Assembly: GCA_029984035.1 (NCBI GenBank)
Contig: JASBYJ010000004.1
Span: 62,001-126,000, forward strand
Length of the DNA: 64,000 nt
From: Conchiformibius sp.
GTDB lineage: Bacteria > Pseudomonadota > Gammaproteobacteria > Burkholderiales > Neisseriaceae
Reading direction: 5' to 3'
Positions 44,476 through 53,039 of the stretch are shown in pieces. The notes beneath the pieces are model-generated. The model was not told the DNA's origin. It did no database searches and saw only the letters and a list, made by a program, of their open reading frames with translations. Made by a program: the position numbers and the translations under genes. The first letter of the stretch is position 1. Each line of letters begins with the position of its first letter.

Positions 44476-45063
44476 ATGCACGTTATTGATTTACAAGCAA
44501 GCGTACAAAATATTTTAGGCGACAAAGCCAGCAAAATCAGCTTGGCATTTGACGAAGTTACCGTTGAATGCCTGCCTGAAAACTATTTGGACATCATGCA
44601 AACCTTGCGCGACCATCAAGATTTGCATTTTGAAAGTCTGGTGGATTTGTGCGGCGCCGATTACAGCACCTATAAAAACCAAGAATGGCAGGGCAAACGC
44701 TTTGCCGTTATCAGCCAGCTTTTGTCGGTGAAAAACAACCAGCGCGTGCGCGTGCGCGTGTGGGCGGACGATGACAACCTGCCTTTGGTGGAATCGGTGG
44801 TCGGCATCTACAACAGCGCTGATTGGTACGAGCGTGAAGCCTTTGATTTATACGGAATCATTTTCAACAACCACCCCGATTTGCGCCGCATTCTTACCGA
44901 TTACGGCTTTGTCGGACACCCCTTCCGCAAAGATTTCCCGATTTCCGGCTATGTGGAAATGCGTTACGATGAAACCGAAAAACGCGTAATTTACCAACCC
45001 GTTACCATCGAGCCGCGCGAAATCACCCCGCGCATCGTCCGTGAGGAGACCTACGGTGGCTAA
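44476..45063 (+). CDS. nuoC: NADH-quinone oxidoreductase subunit C
   Basis: The 195-residue peripheral subunit of complex I (30-kDa type) with the signature ESVVGIYNSADWYEREAFDLYGIIFNNHPDLRRILTDYGFVGHPFRKDFP. It is separate from NuoD, unlike the fused enteric NuoCD. An ACTAGGAAC leader similar to that of nuoG precedes the ATG. It overlaps nuoD by 8 bases. Confidence 0.96.
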   Translation: MHVIDLQASVQNILGDKASKISLAFDEVTVECLPENYLDIMQTLRDHQDLHFESLVDLCGADYSTYKNQEWQGKRFAVISQLLSVKNNQRVRVRVWADDDNLPLVESVVGIYNSADWYEREAFDLYGIIFNNHPDLRRILTDYGFVGHPFRKDFPISGYVEMRYDETEKRVIYQPVTIEPREITPRIVREETYGG

Positions 45064-46312
45064 ACTGCGAAACTACACCATCAACTTCGGCCCGCAACAC
45101 CCCGCCGCACACGGCGTTTTGCGGATGATTTTGGAGCTGGAGGGCGAAACCATCGTTCGCGCCGACCCGCACATCGGGCTGCTGCATCGCGGCACCGAAA
45201 AGCTGGCCGAAACCCGTACCTATCTGCAAGCTCTGCCGTATATGGACAGATTGGACTACGTGTCCATGATGTGCAACGAACAGGCGTATTGCTTGGCGGT
45301 GGAAAAACTGGCGGGCATCGATGTGCCTATCCGTGCGAAATACATCCGTACCATGTTTGCCGAAGTAACCCGTATTCTCAATCACTTGATGGGTGTCGGT
45401 TCTCACGCTTTGGATATCGGCGCGATGACCGCCATTCTCTATGCCTTCCGCGACCGGGAAGAGCTGATGGATTTGTATGAAGCCGTTTCCGGCGCACGTA
45501 TGCACGCCGCTTATTTCCGACCCGGCGGCGTATACCGCGATTTACCCGACTTTATGCCCAAATACGAATCCAGCAAATACCGCAATGCCAAAGTACTCAA
45601 AGAGTTAAATGCATCGCGTGAAGGCAGTATGTTGGATTTTATCGATGCGTTTTGCGAACGTTTTCCGAAAAATATCGATACTTTGGAAACACTGCTAACC
45701 GACAACCGTATTTGGAAACAGCGTACCGTGGGTATCGGCGTAGTGTCGCCCGAACGCGCTTTGCAAAAAGGTTTTACCGGCGTGATGTTGCGCGGTTCGG
45801 GCGTAGAATGGGATGTCCGTAAAAAACAGCCCTATGAAGTATACGACCAAATCGATTTCGATATACCCGTTGGCGTGAACGGAGACTGCTACGACCGCTA
45901 TCTCTGCCGTATCCACGAAATGCGTCAATCCGTACGGATTATCAAGCAATGCGCCGATTGGTTGCGCGCACATCCCAATTTGCCCGTAATGGTGGAAGAC
46001 AGCAAAGTGGCGCCGCCCAAGCGCACCGAAATGAAAACGGGCATGGAAGATTTGATTCACCATTTCAAACTGTTTACCGAAGGCATGCACGTTCCCGAAG
46101 GCGAAACCTACACCGCCATCGAGCACCCCAAGGGCGAGTTTGGCATTTACATGATTTCGGACGGCGCGAACAAACCCTACCGCTTGAAAATCCGCGCCCC
46201 CGGTTTCGCGCATTTGCAGGGCATGGACGAAATGGCGCGCGGGCATATGCTGGCGGACGTGGTGGCGATTATCGGTACGCAAGATATTGTATTTGGCGAA
46301 GTGGACAGATGA
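45056..46312 (+). CDS. nuoD: NADH-quinone oxidoreductase subunit D
   Basis: The 418-residue 49-kDa-type subunit that forms the quinone site with NuoB. It starts with AKLRNYTINFGPQHPAAHGVLRMILELEGE and ends IIGTQDIVFGEVDR, as in other NuoD proteins. GTG at 45056 is taken as the start because GAGGAG lies just upstream and it matches the usual N-terminus; it overlaps the nuoC stop. Confidence 0.96.
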   Translation: MAKLRNYTINFGPQHPAAHGVLRMILELEGETIVRADPHIGLLHRGTEKLAETRTYLQALPYMDRLDYVSMMCNEQAYCLAVEKLAGIDVPIRAKYIRTMFAEVTRILNHLMGVGSHALDIGAMTAILYAFRDREELMDLYEAVSGARMHAAYFRPGGVYRDLPDFMPKYESSKYRNAKVLKELNASREGSMLDFIDAFCERFPKNIDTLETLLTDNRIWKQRTVGIGVVSPERALQKGFTGVMLRGSGVEWDVRKKQPYEVYDQIDFDIPVGVNGDCYDRYLCRIHEMRQSVRIIKQCADWLRAHPNLPVMVEDSKVAPPKRTEMKTGMEDLIHHFKLFTEGMHVPEGETYTAIEHPKGEFGIYMISDGANKPYRLKIRAPGFAHLQGMDEMARGHMLADVVAIIGTQDIVFGEVDR

Positions 46313-46347
46313 TGTTTCAGGCTGCCTGAAAAATTAGGAATAGCCCC

Positions 46348-46881
46348 ATGACTAAAATTTTTCAAGATTTTGATTTATCTGCGGTATGGCTGCCCAGCGA
46401 TTGGGCAAAAGAGCATTATCAGGAAGCCCCGTTTACGCCCGAAATCTTGACAGCCGTTGAAGCCGAATTGGGTTATAAATTGCCGCAAAGTTTTATTGCG
46501 TTGATGTCGGTGCAGAACGGTGGCGTGTTCCGCAATACTTGTTTTCCGACCACGCAAAAAAACCGATGGTCAGACAGCCATGTAATGATTTGTGAAGTGT
46601 CAGGCATCGGCTTTGAAAAAGAAGTCAGTTTGTGCGGAGGTTCAGGACAAAAACTTTGGTTGGAAGAGTGGGATTATCCGCCGATTGGCGTGTATTTCGC
46701 CACCGACCCGTCCGGAGGACACGCGATATTTGCCTTGGATTACCGCGAATGCGGGAAGGACGGCGAGCCGAAAGTGGTGCTGGTGGAGCAGGAATGCGAT
46801 TATGCAATTGTAGAGCTTGCGCCTGATTTTGAAACATTTATCCGCCAATTACGGCATGAAGACGAATTTTCGAGTTCGTAA
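46348..46881 (+). CDS. SMI1/KNR4 (SUKH) family protein
   Basis: A 177-residue soluble protein whose N-terminal part (FTPEILTAVEAELGYKLPQSFIALMSVQNGG) and later GFEKEVSLCGGSG...WDYPPIGVYFATDPSGGHAIFALDYRECGKDGEPKVVLVEQE are typical of the SUKH superfamily, best known as immunity proteins for polymorphic toxins. No toxin gene is next to it. TAGGAAT serves as ribosome site. It is inserted between nuoD and nuoE after a DUS. Orphan immunity and general stress functions are both possible. Confidence 0.75.
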   Translation: MTKIFQDFDLSAVWLPSDWAKEHYQEAPFTPEILTAVEAELGYKLPQSFIALMSVQNGGVFRNTCFPTTQKNRWSDSHVMICEVSGIGFEKEVSLCGGSGQKLWLEEWDYPPIGVYFATDPSGGHAIFALDYRECGKDGEPKVVLVEQECDYAIVELAPDFETFIRQLRHEDEFSSS

Positions 46882-46955
46882 ACAAGGTTTGATGGTTTTC
46901 AAGCTGCCTGAGAAATCGTTTGGATGTTTCTCTAAATTTGTTTAAAGGGATGGAC

Positions 46956-47645
46956 ATGTATAAAGAAAAAACATTAACGGTCAATCGTGAACAATATGTT
47001 TTTTATTCGTTTCGCGGTAAGGTCGTTTCTGCAAAAAAAGATAGAGAAGTACAGGTTTCGGGTTCTGGCGGTGGCGGTACCATTTCAGGTAGTTCATTTG
47101 AAGGTACTGGAAGCGTGCACGGAACAATTAAAGAGATAGAAGTTACATCAAATACTATTGTTCATGATGATTTTTATCTTTTAAATGAAGAGAGTAAGGA
47201 AGAGTTTCACGTTCATTTGATCAATTGGGATATTCCGGTTCGTGAAGGGCATGAAATTGGTGTTGTTTGGAGATTGGATAACGATAACAGCAAAAAATAT
47301 GTTGCTATTGAAAATTTTAGTTTGAATGAGAAACATACGGACAAGCCTGCATTTCGCAGTATCAACAGAAAATTGGACCGCACAATTCTTCTGATTGGTA
47401 TTTGCGGTAAATTGCTGACGGCCTATGCTGCGTATTATGCATTTGAGTTAATGCATTTACAGGGATTTTTTTGGTGGTTGCTGAAATGGGGTGCTGTTGT
47501 TGCGGGGATAGCATTAGGTGATGATTTGGCTTATTCATGGATTACAGAGCCTATGTTTCGCCAAGAAATTACTGAAAATAAACAAGCTATTGAACAACAG
47601 AAAGAAACATTTTGGCAGGGTGTTCAGGAATTATTGTCTGGATAA
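46956..47645 (+). CDS. Orphan membrane protein with Gly-rich beta domain
   Basis: A 229-residue protein of unknown family. The first 145 residues are beta-rich with a Gly/Ser stretch (VSGSGGGGTISGSSFEGTGSVHG); two membrane segments follow (about residues 145-165 and 175-195), then a Gln/Glu-rich helical tail. Codon use is AT-rich. AAAGGG lies directly before ATG 46950 and 6 bases before ATG 46956, so the second ATG is preferred. It sits with the SUKH gene between nuoD and nuoE. Confidence 0.55.
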   Translation: MYKEKTLTVNREQYVFYSFRGKVVSAKKDREVQVSGSGGGGTISGSSFEGTGSVHGTIKEIEVTSNTIVHDDFYLLNEESKEEFHVHLINWDIPVREGHEIGVVWRLDNDNSKKYVAIENFSLNEKHTDKPAFRSINRKLDRTILLIGICGKLLTAYAAYYAFELMHLQGFFWWLLKWGAVVAGIALGDDLAYSWITEPMFRQEITENKQAIEQQKETFWQGVQELLSG

Positions 47646-47725
47646 AGTATAGATTAGTAATGCCAAAAAATTGTTTTTCAGGCAGCCTGAAACATTAAAT
47701 TGATTATTTTATTTAGGATTACAAA

Positions 47726-48199
47726 ATGTTATCCACTCAATCACTGAAAGAAATTGATATTGAGCTGGCGAAATACCCCGCCGACCAACGCCGCAGCGCG
47801 GTCATGGGCGCATTGCGTATCGCGCAAACCGAACTGGGCTGGCTGAAACCCGAAACCATTGAATTTGTGGCTCAATATATCGGCATCGCTCCGATTGCCG
47901 CCTACGAAGTCGCCACCTTTTACAATATGTACGACCTGAAGCCCGTGGGCAAATACAAGCTGACGGTGTGTACCAATCTGCCGTGCGCCCTGCGCGGCGG
48001 CGTGCATGCGGGCGAGTATTTGAAACAAAAACTCGGCATCGGCTACGGCGAAACCACCGCAGACGGCAAATACACGCTGGTGGAGGGCGAGTGCATGGGC
48101 GCGTGCGGCGATGCGCCGGTGATGCTGGTGAACAACCATAAAATGTGCAGCTTTATGACTGAAGAAGCGATTGAGAAAAAATTGGCGGAATTGCAGTAG
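47726..48199 (+). CDS. nuoE: NADH-quinone oxidoreductase subunit E
   Basis: The 157-residue subunit with the N1a 2Fe-2S cluster: Cys ligands in VCTNLPCALRGG and ECMGACGDAPVMLVN. It works with NuoF in the NADH-oxidising module. The helical N-terminus is normal. The next nuo gene is 2.4 kb downstream. Confidence 0.96.
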   Translation: MLSTQSLKEIDIELAKYPADQRRSAVMGALRIAQTELGWLKPETIEFVAQYIGIAPIAAYEVATFYNMYDLKPVGKYKLTVCTNLPCALRGGVHAGEYLKQKLGIGYGETTADGKYTLVEGECMGACGDAPVMLVNNHKMCSFMTEEAIEKKLAELQ

Positions 48200-48243
48200 G
48201 TTTGCAGGTTGACAAAGATTTTATTGAATTAAGGAAAAGCGAG

Positions 48244-49398
48244 ATGAGTAGCATTGACTATCATGTATCCGCGACCATGTTGGATTGGATAGCAAGCACG
48301 CAAGGCACTGATAGACAGGGACTTGCGACACTTATTACGCCTAATGGTCACGTTGGTTCTCAAAAATTACAAAAATTTTTGAATGGTATTGTGAGCCAGT
48401 CTCAAGCCGATAAATTAATTAAATTGGCAAATATTCCCTTTGGTTTTTTGTTCTTAAAGGAGCCTCCAGCTATCAATTTTGCGAAACCTAATTTGCCTGA
48501 TTTTCGTATTGTGCAAGATAGTGAGCCTCTCTCTGCTGATTTTTATGATGTCTTAAATGATATTTATGCAAAAATAGATTGGTATCGCGATTATTTGAAA
48601 CAAGAAAACCGATTACCTGAAAGTTTGTCTTTTGTGGGTAGATTTAGTTTAAAAGATAAAGCAGAAAAAATCGCTTCTGATATTACGCAGACTATTGGTT
48701 ATGATATTGAACAACGCGGTCAGTTAAATAAAGATAAATATTTTTCTTATATTTCTGAATTATTAGAAAAAATTGGTATTTTGGTTTTTAAAAGTGGTAT
48801 TGTAAAAGGTAATACACACAGAAAAATTCAGGTTCGTGAATTTCGCGGTTTTGCAATTGCAGATAAGCAAGTACCTGTGATTTTTGTGAATGGTGCCGAT
48901 GCTGTTTCTGCACAATTATTTACTTTATTGCATGAAGCAGCGCATATTTGGTTGGGAGAAAGTGGGATTTCTAATCCAGACCCTGCTACTGATAATCAAA
49001 CGGAAAAATTATGTAATCAAATTGCTGGTGAATTTCTTGTTCCAAAGCATGAGTTTTTGCAACAATGGCAGCCTAAAAAAGATATCCAAGAGAATTTAGA
49101 AATGCTTGCAAAATATTTTCATGTGAGTACGTATGTTATTGCTATTAAGGCATTACAAAACAAATTGATTGCTTATCAAGTTTGGCAAGAAATACGTCAA
49201 AATGATTTGGCTTTTGCTCTTAATAAAACAAGTAACGGTGGTAGTTATTACAATAATTTACCTGTGCAAAATAGTAAAAGATTGACCCAAACGATCGTTC
49301 AGGCTGCTATGAATAAAAAAATTTTACTTCGTGAAGGAGCGAATTTATTGAATGCACAGCCTAATGCTATTGTAACGTTATACAAAAAAAATAAATAA
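48244..49398 (+). CDS. Xre-type/ImmA-IrrE family metallopeptidase (COG2856), probable antitoxin
   Basis: The 384-residue protein has a degenerate Xre-like N-terminal domain (WIASTQGTDRQGLATL...KLQKFLNGIVSQSQADKLIKLANIPFGFLFLKEPP) and a central zinc-protease-like domain with HEAAH in LFTLLHEAAHIWLG. AAGGAAAAG before ATG 48244 decides the start. The next gene, 12 bases on, encodes a DUF4411 PIN-like protein. The Xre-COG2856 plus PIN-like arrangement was proposed as a type II toxin-antitoxin pair by comparative genomics (Makarova and colleagues). AT-rich codon use marks it as acquired. It is inserted between nuoE and nuoF. Confidence 0.8.
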   Translation: MSSIDYHVSATMLDWIASTQGTDRQGLATLITPNGHVGSQKLQKFLNGIVSQSQADKLIKLANIPFGFLFLKEPPAINFAKPNLPDFRIVQDSEPLSADFYDVLNDIYAKIDWYRDYLKQENRLPESLSFVGRFSLKDKAEKIASDITQTIGYDIEQRGQLNKDKYFSYISELLEKIGILVFKSGIVKGNTHRKIQVREFRGFAIADKQVPVIFVNGADAVSAQLFTLLHEAAHIWLGESGISNPDPATDNQTEKLCNQIAGEFLVPKHEFLQQWQPKKDIQENLEMLAKYFHVSTYVIAIKALQNKLIAYQVWQEIRQNDLAFALNKTSNGGSYYNNLPVQNSKRLTQTIVQAAMNKKILLREGANLLNAQPNAIVTLYKKNK

Positions 49399-49410
49399 AA
49401 GGGATGGTTG

Positions 49411-49914
49411 ATGATGCGTTATTTATTAGACAGTAATGTTTTTATCCAGTCATCTAATTTGGAATATCGTTTTGCGTTTTGTTCTAGTTTTTGGGGTTTA
49501 TTAATTGATTTACATCGCCAGGGGCGTGTATTTTCTATCTTGTCGGTTAAAAAAGAACTAACTAAAAAAGATGATGAATTGGCTCGATGGATTAAATTGT
49601 TACCTGATACATTTTTTCTCGATGAACGCATGCATGCACAAGCAAAATATGCTTATTTAATGAACTGGGCAATGACAAATCCACAATTTAATGATAATGC
49701 GAAACAAAAGTTTGCTTCGGAACATGCCGACCCATGGCTTGTTGCTTATGCCGCAACAAAGAATATGACAATTATTACCCATGAAGTGTATGACCCATAT
49801 ATTAAAAAAGCCATTAAAATTCCGAACGCAGCAAAAGAATTAGGTGTGATATGTATTATGCTTTATGATTTTTTAGAGTTGGTTTCTGAAAACAATTTTC
49901 AGATAAAAGTTTAA
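49411..49914 (+). CDS. DUF4411 (PIN-like) family protein, probable toxin
   Basis: A 167-residue protein that begins MMRYLLDSNVFIQSSN, with the first acidic residue of a PIN fold (LLDSNVFI), and continues with DDELARWIKLLPDTFF...SEHADPWLVAYAATKNMTIITHE, where the acidic D-PWLVAYA motif gives further catalytic residues. DUF4411 proteins are predicted RNases paired with COG2856 proteins, as here. AAGGGA precedes two possible ATGs (49411, 49414). It is AT-rich like its partner. A DUS separates it from the LysE gene. Confidence 0.75.
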   Translation: MMRYLLDSNVFIQSSNLEYRFAFCSSFWGLLIDLHRQGRVFSILSVKKELTKKDDELARWIKLLPDTFFLDERMHAQAKYAYLMNWAMTNPQFNDNAKQKFASEHADPWLVAYAATKNMTIITHEVYDPYIKKAIKIPNAAKELGVICIMLYDFLELVSENNFQIKV

Positions 49915-49966
49915 TATATTAATAGTTAAATTTTCAGGCTGCCTGAAAATTTAAGGAAACAAAATC

Positions 49967-50587
49967 ATGGATTTTTGGCAAGGTTTTATTTTGATTACGG
50001 GTGTGCATCTGCTGGCAGCGATGTCGCCCGGCCCCGATTTTGTTTTCGTTTCCCAGCAAACGCTCGGGCGCGGCCGCCGCATCGGGCTGCTGACCAGTAT
50101 CGGCATCGCTTTGGGCTTGGGCGTGCACATCGCCTATTCGGTGCTGGGCATGGCGGTGCTGATCGCATCGTCCGCATGGCTGATGACGGCGGTAAAAATC
50201 ATCGGCGGCGCCTATTTGATTTATTTGGGGATTCAAGGTTTACGCGCCCGCCCGCGCGATGCCGCCGCCTTGTCCGCCGCGCCGCTTGCGCCGCAAGCCG
50301 CGTCTGCCGCTTTGTGGAAAGGCTTTTTGTGCAATGTGTTGAACCCCAAAGCCCCCGTGTATTTCGTGTCGCTGTTTACGGTGGTGCTGTCGCCCGAAAT
50401 GCCGGTGTGGCAGTTGGCGGCTTACGGCGCGTGGATGATGCTGCTGCAACTGGCGTGGTTTGCGGCGGTGGTTTGGCTGCTGTCGGTGCCGCGCATCAAC
50501 CGCCGTTTCCAAACGGCGGGACATTGGATTGACCGCATACTCGGCGCGGCGATGGCGGGCTTGGGCGTGAAAGTGATGAGCAATTAA
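49967..50587 (+). CDS. LysE/RhtB family amino-acid exporter
   Basis: A 206-residue inner-membrane protein with about six spans and the family marks AAMSPGPDFVFVSQQTL and GFLCNVLNPKAPVYFVSLFT. Members export amino acids such as threonine, homoserine or lysine; the substrate here is not evident. GC-rich codon use is like that of the nuo genes and unlike the toxin-antitoxin pair just upstream, so it was probably gained separately or is older. It is bracketed by DUS copies at 49934 and 50611. Confidence 0.85.
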   Translation: MDFWQGFILITGVHLLAAMSPGPDFVFVSQQTLGRGRRIGLLTSIGIALGLGVHIAYSVLGMAVLIASSAWLMTAVKIIGGAYLIYLGIQGLRARPRDAAALSAAPLAPQAASAALWKGFLCNVLNPKAPVYFVSLFTVVLSPEMPVWQLAAYGAWMMLLQLAWFAAVVWLLSVPRINRRFQTAGHWIDRILGAAMAGLGVKVMSN

Positions 50588-50641
50588 GATAAACAAAGGC
50601 GGCGTTTTTTCAGGCTGCCTGAAAACCAGTAGGCAAAGAAA

Positions 50642-51937
50642 ATGGCAATTTACCAATCCGGCGTGATTTTTGAAAATGTTGATACCCGCAGCCCCGACTG
50701 CTGGACGCTTGAAGCCTACCGCGCGCGCGGCGGCTACCAAGCCCTGCGCAAAATCTTGAGCGAAAACATGGCGCAAAACGATGTGATTGACGAAGTGAAA
50801 ACATCGGCGTTGCGCGGGCGCGGCGGCGCGGGCTTTCCCACCGGTTTGAAATGGAGCTTTATGCCGCGTTCCTTTCCGGGCGCGAAATACGTTGTCTGCA
50901 ACACGGACGAGGGCGAACCGGGCACGTTTAAAGACCGCGACATCATCAATTTCAACCCCCACGCCCTGATTGAAGGCATGATTATCGCCGGTTACGCCAT
51001 GGGCGCGGAAGCGGGCTACAACTACATTCACGGCGAAATTTTTGAGGGATTCCAACGCTTTGAAGCGGCGTTGGCGGAAGCGCGTGCGGCAGGCTTTTTG
51101 GGACAAAAGATTTTGGGTTCGGATTTTTCGTTTGAACTCTACGCCCATCACGGCTACGGCGCATACATCTGCGGCGAGGAAACCGCGCTGCTGGAATCGC
51201 TGGAAGGCAAAAAGGGACAACCCCGCTTCAAACCGCCGTTCCCCGCATCGTTCGGCTTGTACGGCAAGCCCACCACCATCAACAACACGGAAACCTTTGC
51301 GTCCGTGCCGTTCATCATTCGGGACGGCGGCAAAAAATTTCTGGAGCAGGGCGTGGAGGGCGCGGGCGGTACCAAACTGTTTTCCATTTCCGGCCATGTG
51401 GAACGCCCCGGCAACTATGAAGTGCCGCTCGGCACACCCTTTGCCAAACTGTTGGAAATGGCGGGCGGCATGAAAAACGGCAAAAAACTCAAAGCCGTGA
51501 TTCCGGGAGGTTCGTCCGCACCCGTGCTGCCTGCCGATATTATGATGGAACTGACGATGGACTACGATGCCATCGCCAAAGCAGGTTCCATGCTCGGTTC
51601 GGGCGCGGTGATTGTGATGGACGAAGACGTGTGCATGGTTAAGGCATTGGAACGTTTGAGCTATTTTTACCACGAAGAATCCTGCGGACAATGCACGCCT
51701 TGCCGCGAGGGGACGGGCTGGCTGTACCGCATCGTTCACCGCATCGCCACCGGCAAGGGGCGCAAAGAAGATTTGGAACTGCTGGATTCCATCGGCAACA
51801 ATATGGCGGGGCGCACCATTTGCGCTTTGGCAGACGCGGCGGTGTTCCCCGTGCGCAGCTTTACCAAGCATTTCCGTCATGAGTTTGAACACTATATTGA
51901 GCATGGCAAACCGATTAAAGAGCATAAGTGGTGTTGA
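50642..51937 (+). CDS. nuoF: NADH-quinone oxidoreductase subunit F
   Basis: The 431-residue NADH- and FMN-binding subunit. The glycine-rich NADH site GRGGAGFPTGLKWSFM, the FMN region and the 4Fe-4S (N3) ligands in SCGQCTPCREGTGW are all present. It ends EHKWC; a copy of that end occurs 1.2 kb further on (see 53134). The next intact nuo gene is 1.9 kb downstream. Confidence 0.97.
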   Translation: MAIYQSGVIFENVDTRSPDCWTLEAYRARGGYQALRKILSENMAQNDVIDEVKTSALRGRGGAGFPTGLKWSFMPRSFPGAKYVVCNTDEGEPGTFKDRDIINFNPHALIEGMIIAGYAMGAEAGYNYIHGEIFEGFQRFEAALAEARAAGFLGQKILGSDFSFELYAHHGYGAYICGEETALLESLEGKKGQPRFKPPFPASFGLYGKPTTINNTETFASVPFIIRDGGKKFLEQGVEGAGGTKLFSISGHVERPGNYEVPLGTPFAKLLEMAGGMKNGKKLKAVIPGGSSAPVLPADIMMELTMDYDAIAKAGSMLGSGAVIVMDEDVCMVKALERLSYFYHEESCGQCTPCREGTGWLYRIVHRIATGKGRKEDLELLDSIGNNMAGRTICALADAAVFPVRSFTKHFRHEFEHYIEHGKPIKEHKWC

Positions 51938-51977
51938 ATTTCAGGCAGCCTGAACAATGATTTAAATGGGGAGTAAT

Positions 51978-52442
51978 ATGAATATTCAGCCAAAATATTG
52001 GGTTGTGGGTGCAGAATGGGGTGGTCAAGATGAAGCCTTGGATGTATTTTTGCAACGAGATTATTGGTATTGCCATGCGACAGAGCCAGGAAATAAATCG
52101 CTATGTGGTAATTCAATAGAGGTTCAACGTAATCGTTTTCGCCGAATTAAAGCAGGAGACCGTATTGCGGTTAAACGCATGAATGGCAATAAAGCACGAA
52201 TTTTGGCATTGGGTATTGCTAAAACTGATGCAGATGAAAGGGAATGGCGTGTTTATGTGGATTGGATTGCATTGGCGGCTGATATTAAAGCAAAACTAGA
52301 GCAAGAAAATCTGCATATTCCTAATGGATTGCATATTTTTCCACCTCGTGAAATTCCATTGCAAGGCTTAACAGCGTCAATTCATGGTGAGTATGAGTTG
52401 GGTAAACATGATGAATTTATTCGCAGTATTTTTTATTTGTAA
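51978..52442 (+). CDS. PUA/EVE-like domain protein (putative)
   Basis: A 154-residue soluble protein: YWVVGAEWGGQDEALDVFLQRDYWYC...RIKAGDRIAVKRMNGNKARILALGIAKTD...VDWIAL. The W-x-G opening, the GDRIAVKR block and the late VDW strand look like the PUA/EVE-like modules found at the N-terminus of McrB-type restriction proteins and modified-base readers. This is a judgement by eye. GGGGAG before ATG 51978 favours that start over 51966. Low GC marks it as accessory. It is followed by a variant uptake sequence. Confidence 0.5.
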   Translation: MNIQPKYWVVGAEWGGQDEALDVFLQRDYWYCHATEPGNKSLCGNSIEVQRNRFRRIKAGDRIAVKRMNGNKARILALGIAKTDADEREWRVYVDWIALAADIKAKLEQENLHIPNGLHIFPPREIPLQGLTASIHGEYELGKHDEFIRSIFYL

Positions 52443-52474
52443 TACTTTTCAGGTAGCCTGAAAATTACACCGCG

Positions 52475-52503
52475 CCGTCATTCCCGCGCAGGCGGGAATC
52501 CAA
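52475..52503 (+). repeat. dRS3-like repeat, left arm of a 29-bp inverted pair
   Basis: Contains ATTCCCGCGCAGGCGGGAAT (52480-52499). The whole 29 bases are the exact reverse complement of 52937-52965 on the other side of the GIY-YIG gene. Confidence 0.85.
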
Positions 52504-52557
52504 GCAAGTGTAAAGCCAATGATGGTAAAACCTTGTTTGGTAAGATTTGAACAATGG

Positions 52558-52577
52558 ATTCCCGCCTGCGCGGGAAT
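52558..52577 (+). repeat. Second dRS3-like repeat
   Basis: ATTCCCGCCTGCGCGGGAAT, inverted relative to the copy at 52480 and in the same orientation as the copy at 52941, 24 bases before the GIY-YIG start. Confidence 0.85.
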
Positions 52578-52601
52578 GGCGGGAAATAAGATTGTTGCGA
52601 A

Positions 52602-52913
52602 ATGAATGAGCGGCATAGACACCGCCAACCTGCCGTGTATATGTTGGCAAGCGGTAGAAACGGAACGTTGTATATCGGTGTAACCATGAATTTGCCAGAG
52701 CGTGTTTGGCAACATAAACAAGGCATTTCTCCCGATGGTTTTACTGCGCGTTATGGTGTGGATAAATTAGTTTGGTATGAATGGTTTGCAAGCATGCCAG
52801 AAGCGATTGCCAAAGAAAAAGCGATGAAAAAATGGCGGCGCGAATGGAAAATTCGTTTGATTGAACAGCATAATCCCGATTGGTTGGATTTGTTCGGCGG
52901 ATTGGTGGCGTAA
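52602..52913 (+). CDS. GIY-YIG nuclease family protein
   Basis: A 103-residue single-domain protein with VYMLASGRNGTLYIGVTMNLPERVWQHKQG, containing the GIY-YIG core (YML...YIG) and the following Arg, then AIAKEKAMKKWRREWKIRLIEQHNPDWLDL as in the widespread UPF0213-like subgroup. Their cellular role is unclear; they are predicted structure-specific or homing-type nucleases. The ribosome site is weak. The gene lies between inverted dRS3 repeats, a setting suggestive of a small mobile cassette. Confidence 0.75.
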   Translation: MNERHRHRQPAVYMLASGRNGTLYIGVTMNLPERVWQHKQGISPDGFTARYGVDKLVWYEWFASMPEAIAKEKAMKKWRREWKIRLIEQHNPDWLDLFGGLVA

Positions 52914-52936
52914 CGGCAAACCAAGTAGATTTAAAG

Positions 52937-52965
52937 TTGGATTCCCGCCTGCGCGGGAATGACGG
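52937..52965 (-). repeat. dRS3-like repeat, right arm of the 29-bp inverted pair
   Basis: Contains ATTCCCGCCTGCGCGGGAAT (52941-52960) and is the perfect inverse of 52475-52503. dRS3 repeats are known in Neisseria, where they serve as target sites for filamentous prophage. Confidence 0.85.
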
Positions 52966-53039
52966 CAGTTATAAATTTTCAGGCAGCCTGAAAACCGAAT
53001 AAAAAAATTGTTAAATTAAAATCGTAACTAGGAACGACC

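Noticed and set aside
50240..51925. 561-codon minus-strand open frame
   Set aside because: Antisense to the LysE gene and nuoF, with no start site and typical shadow composition.
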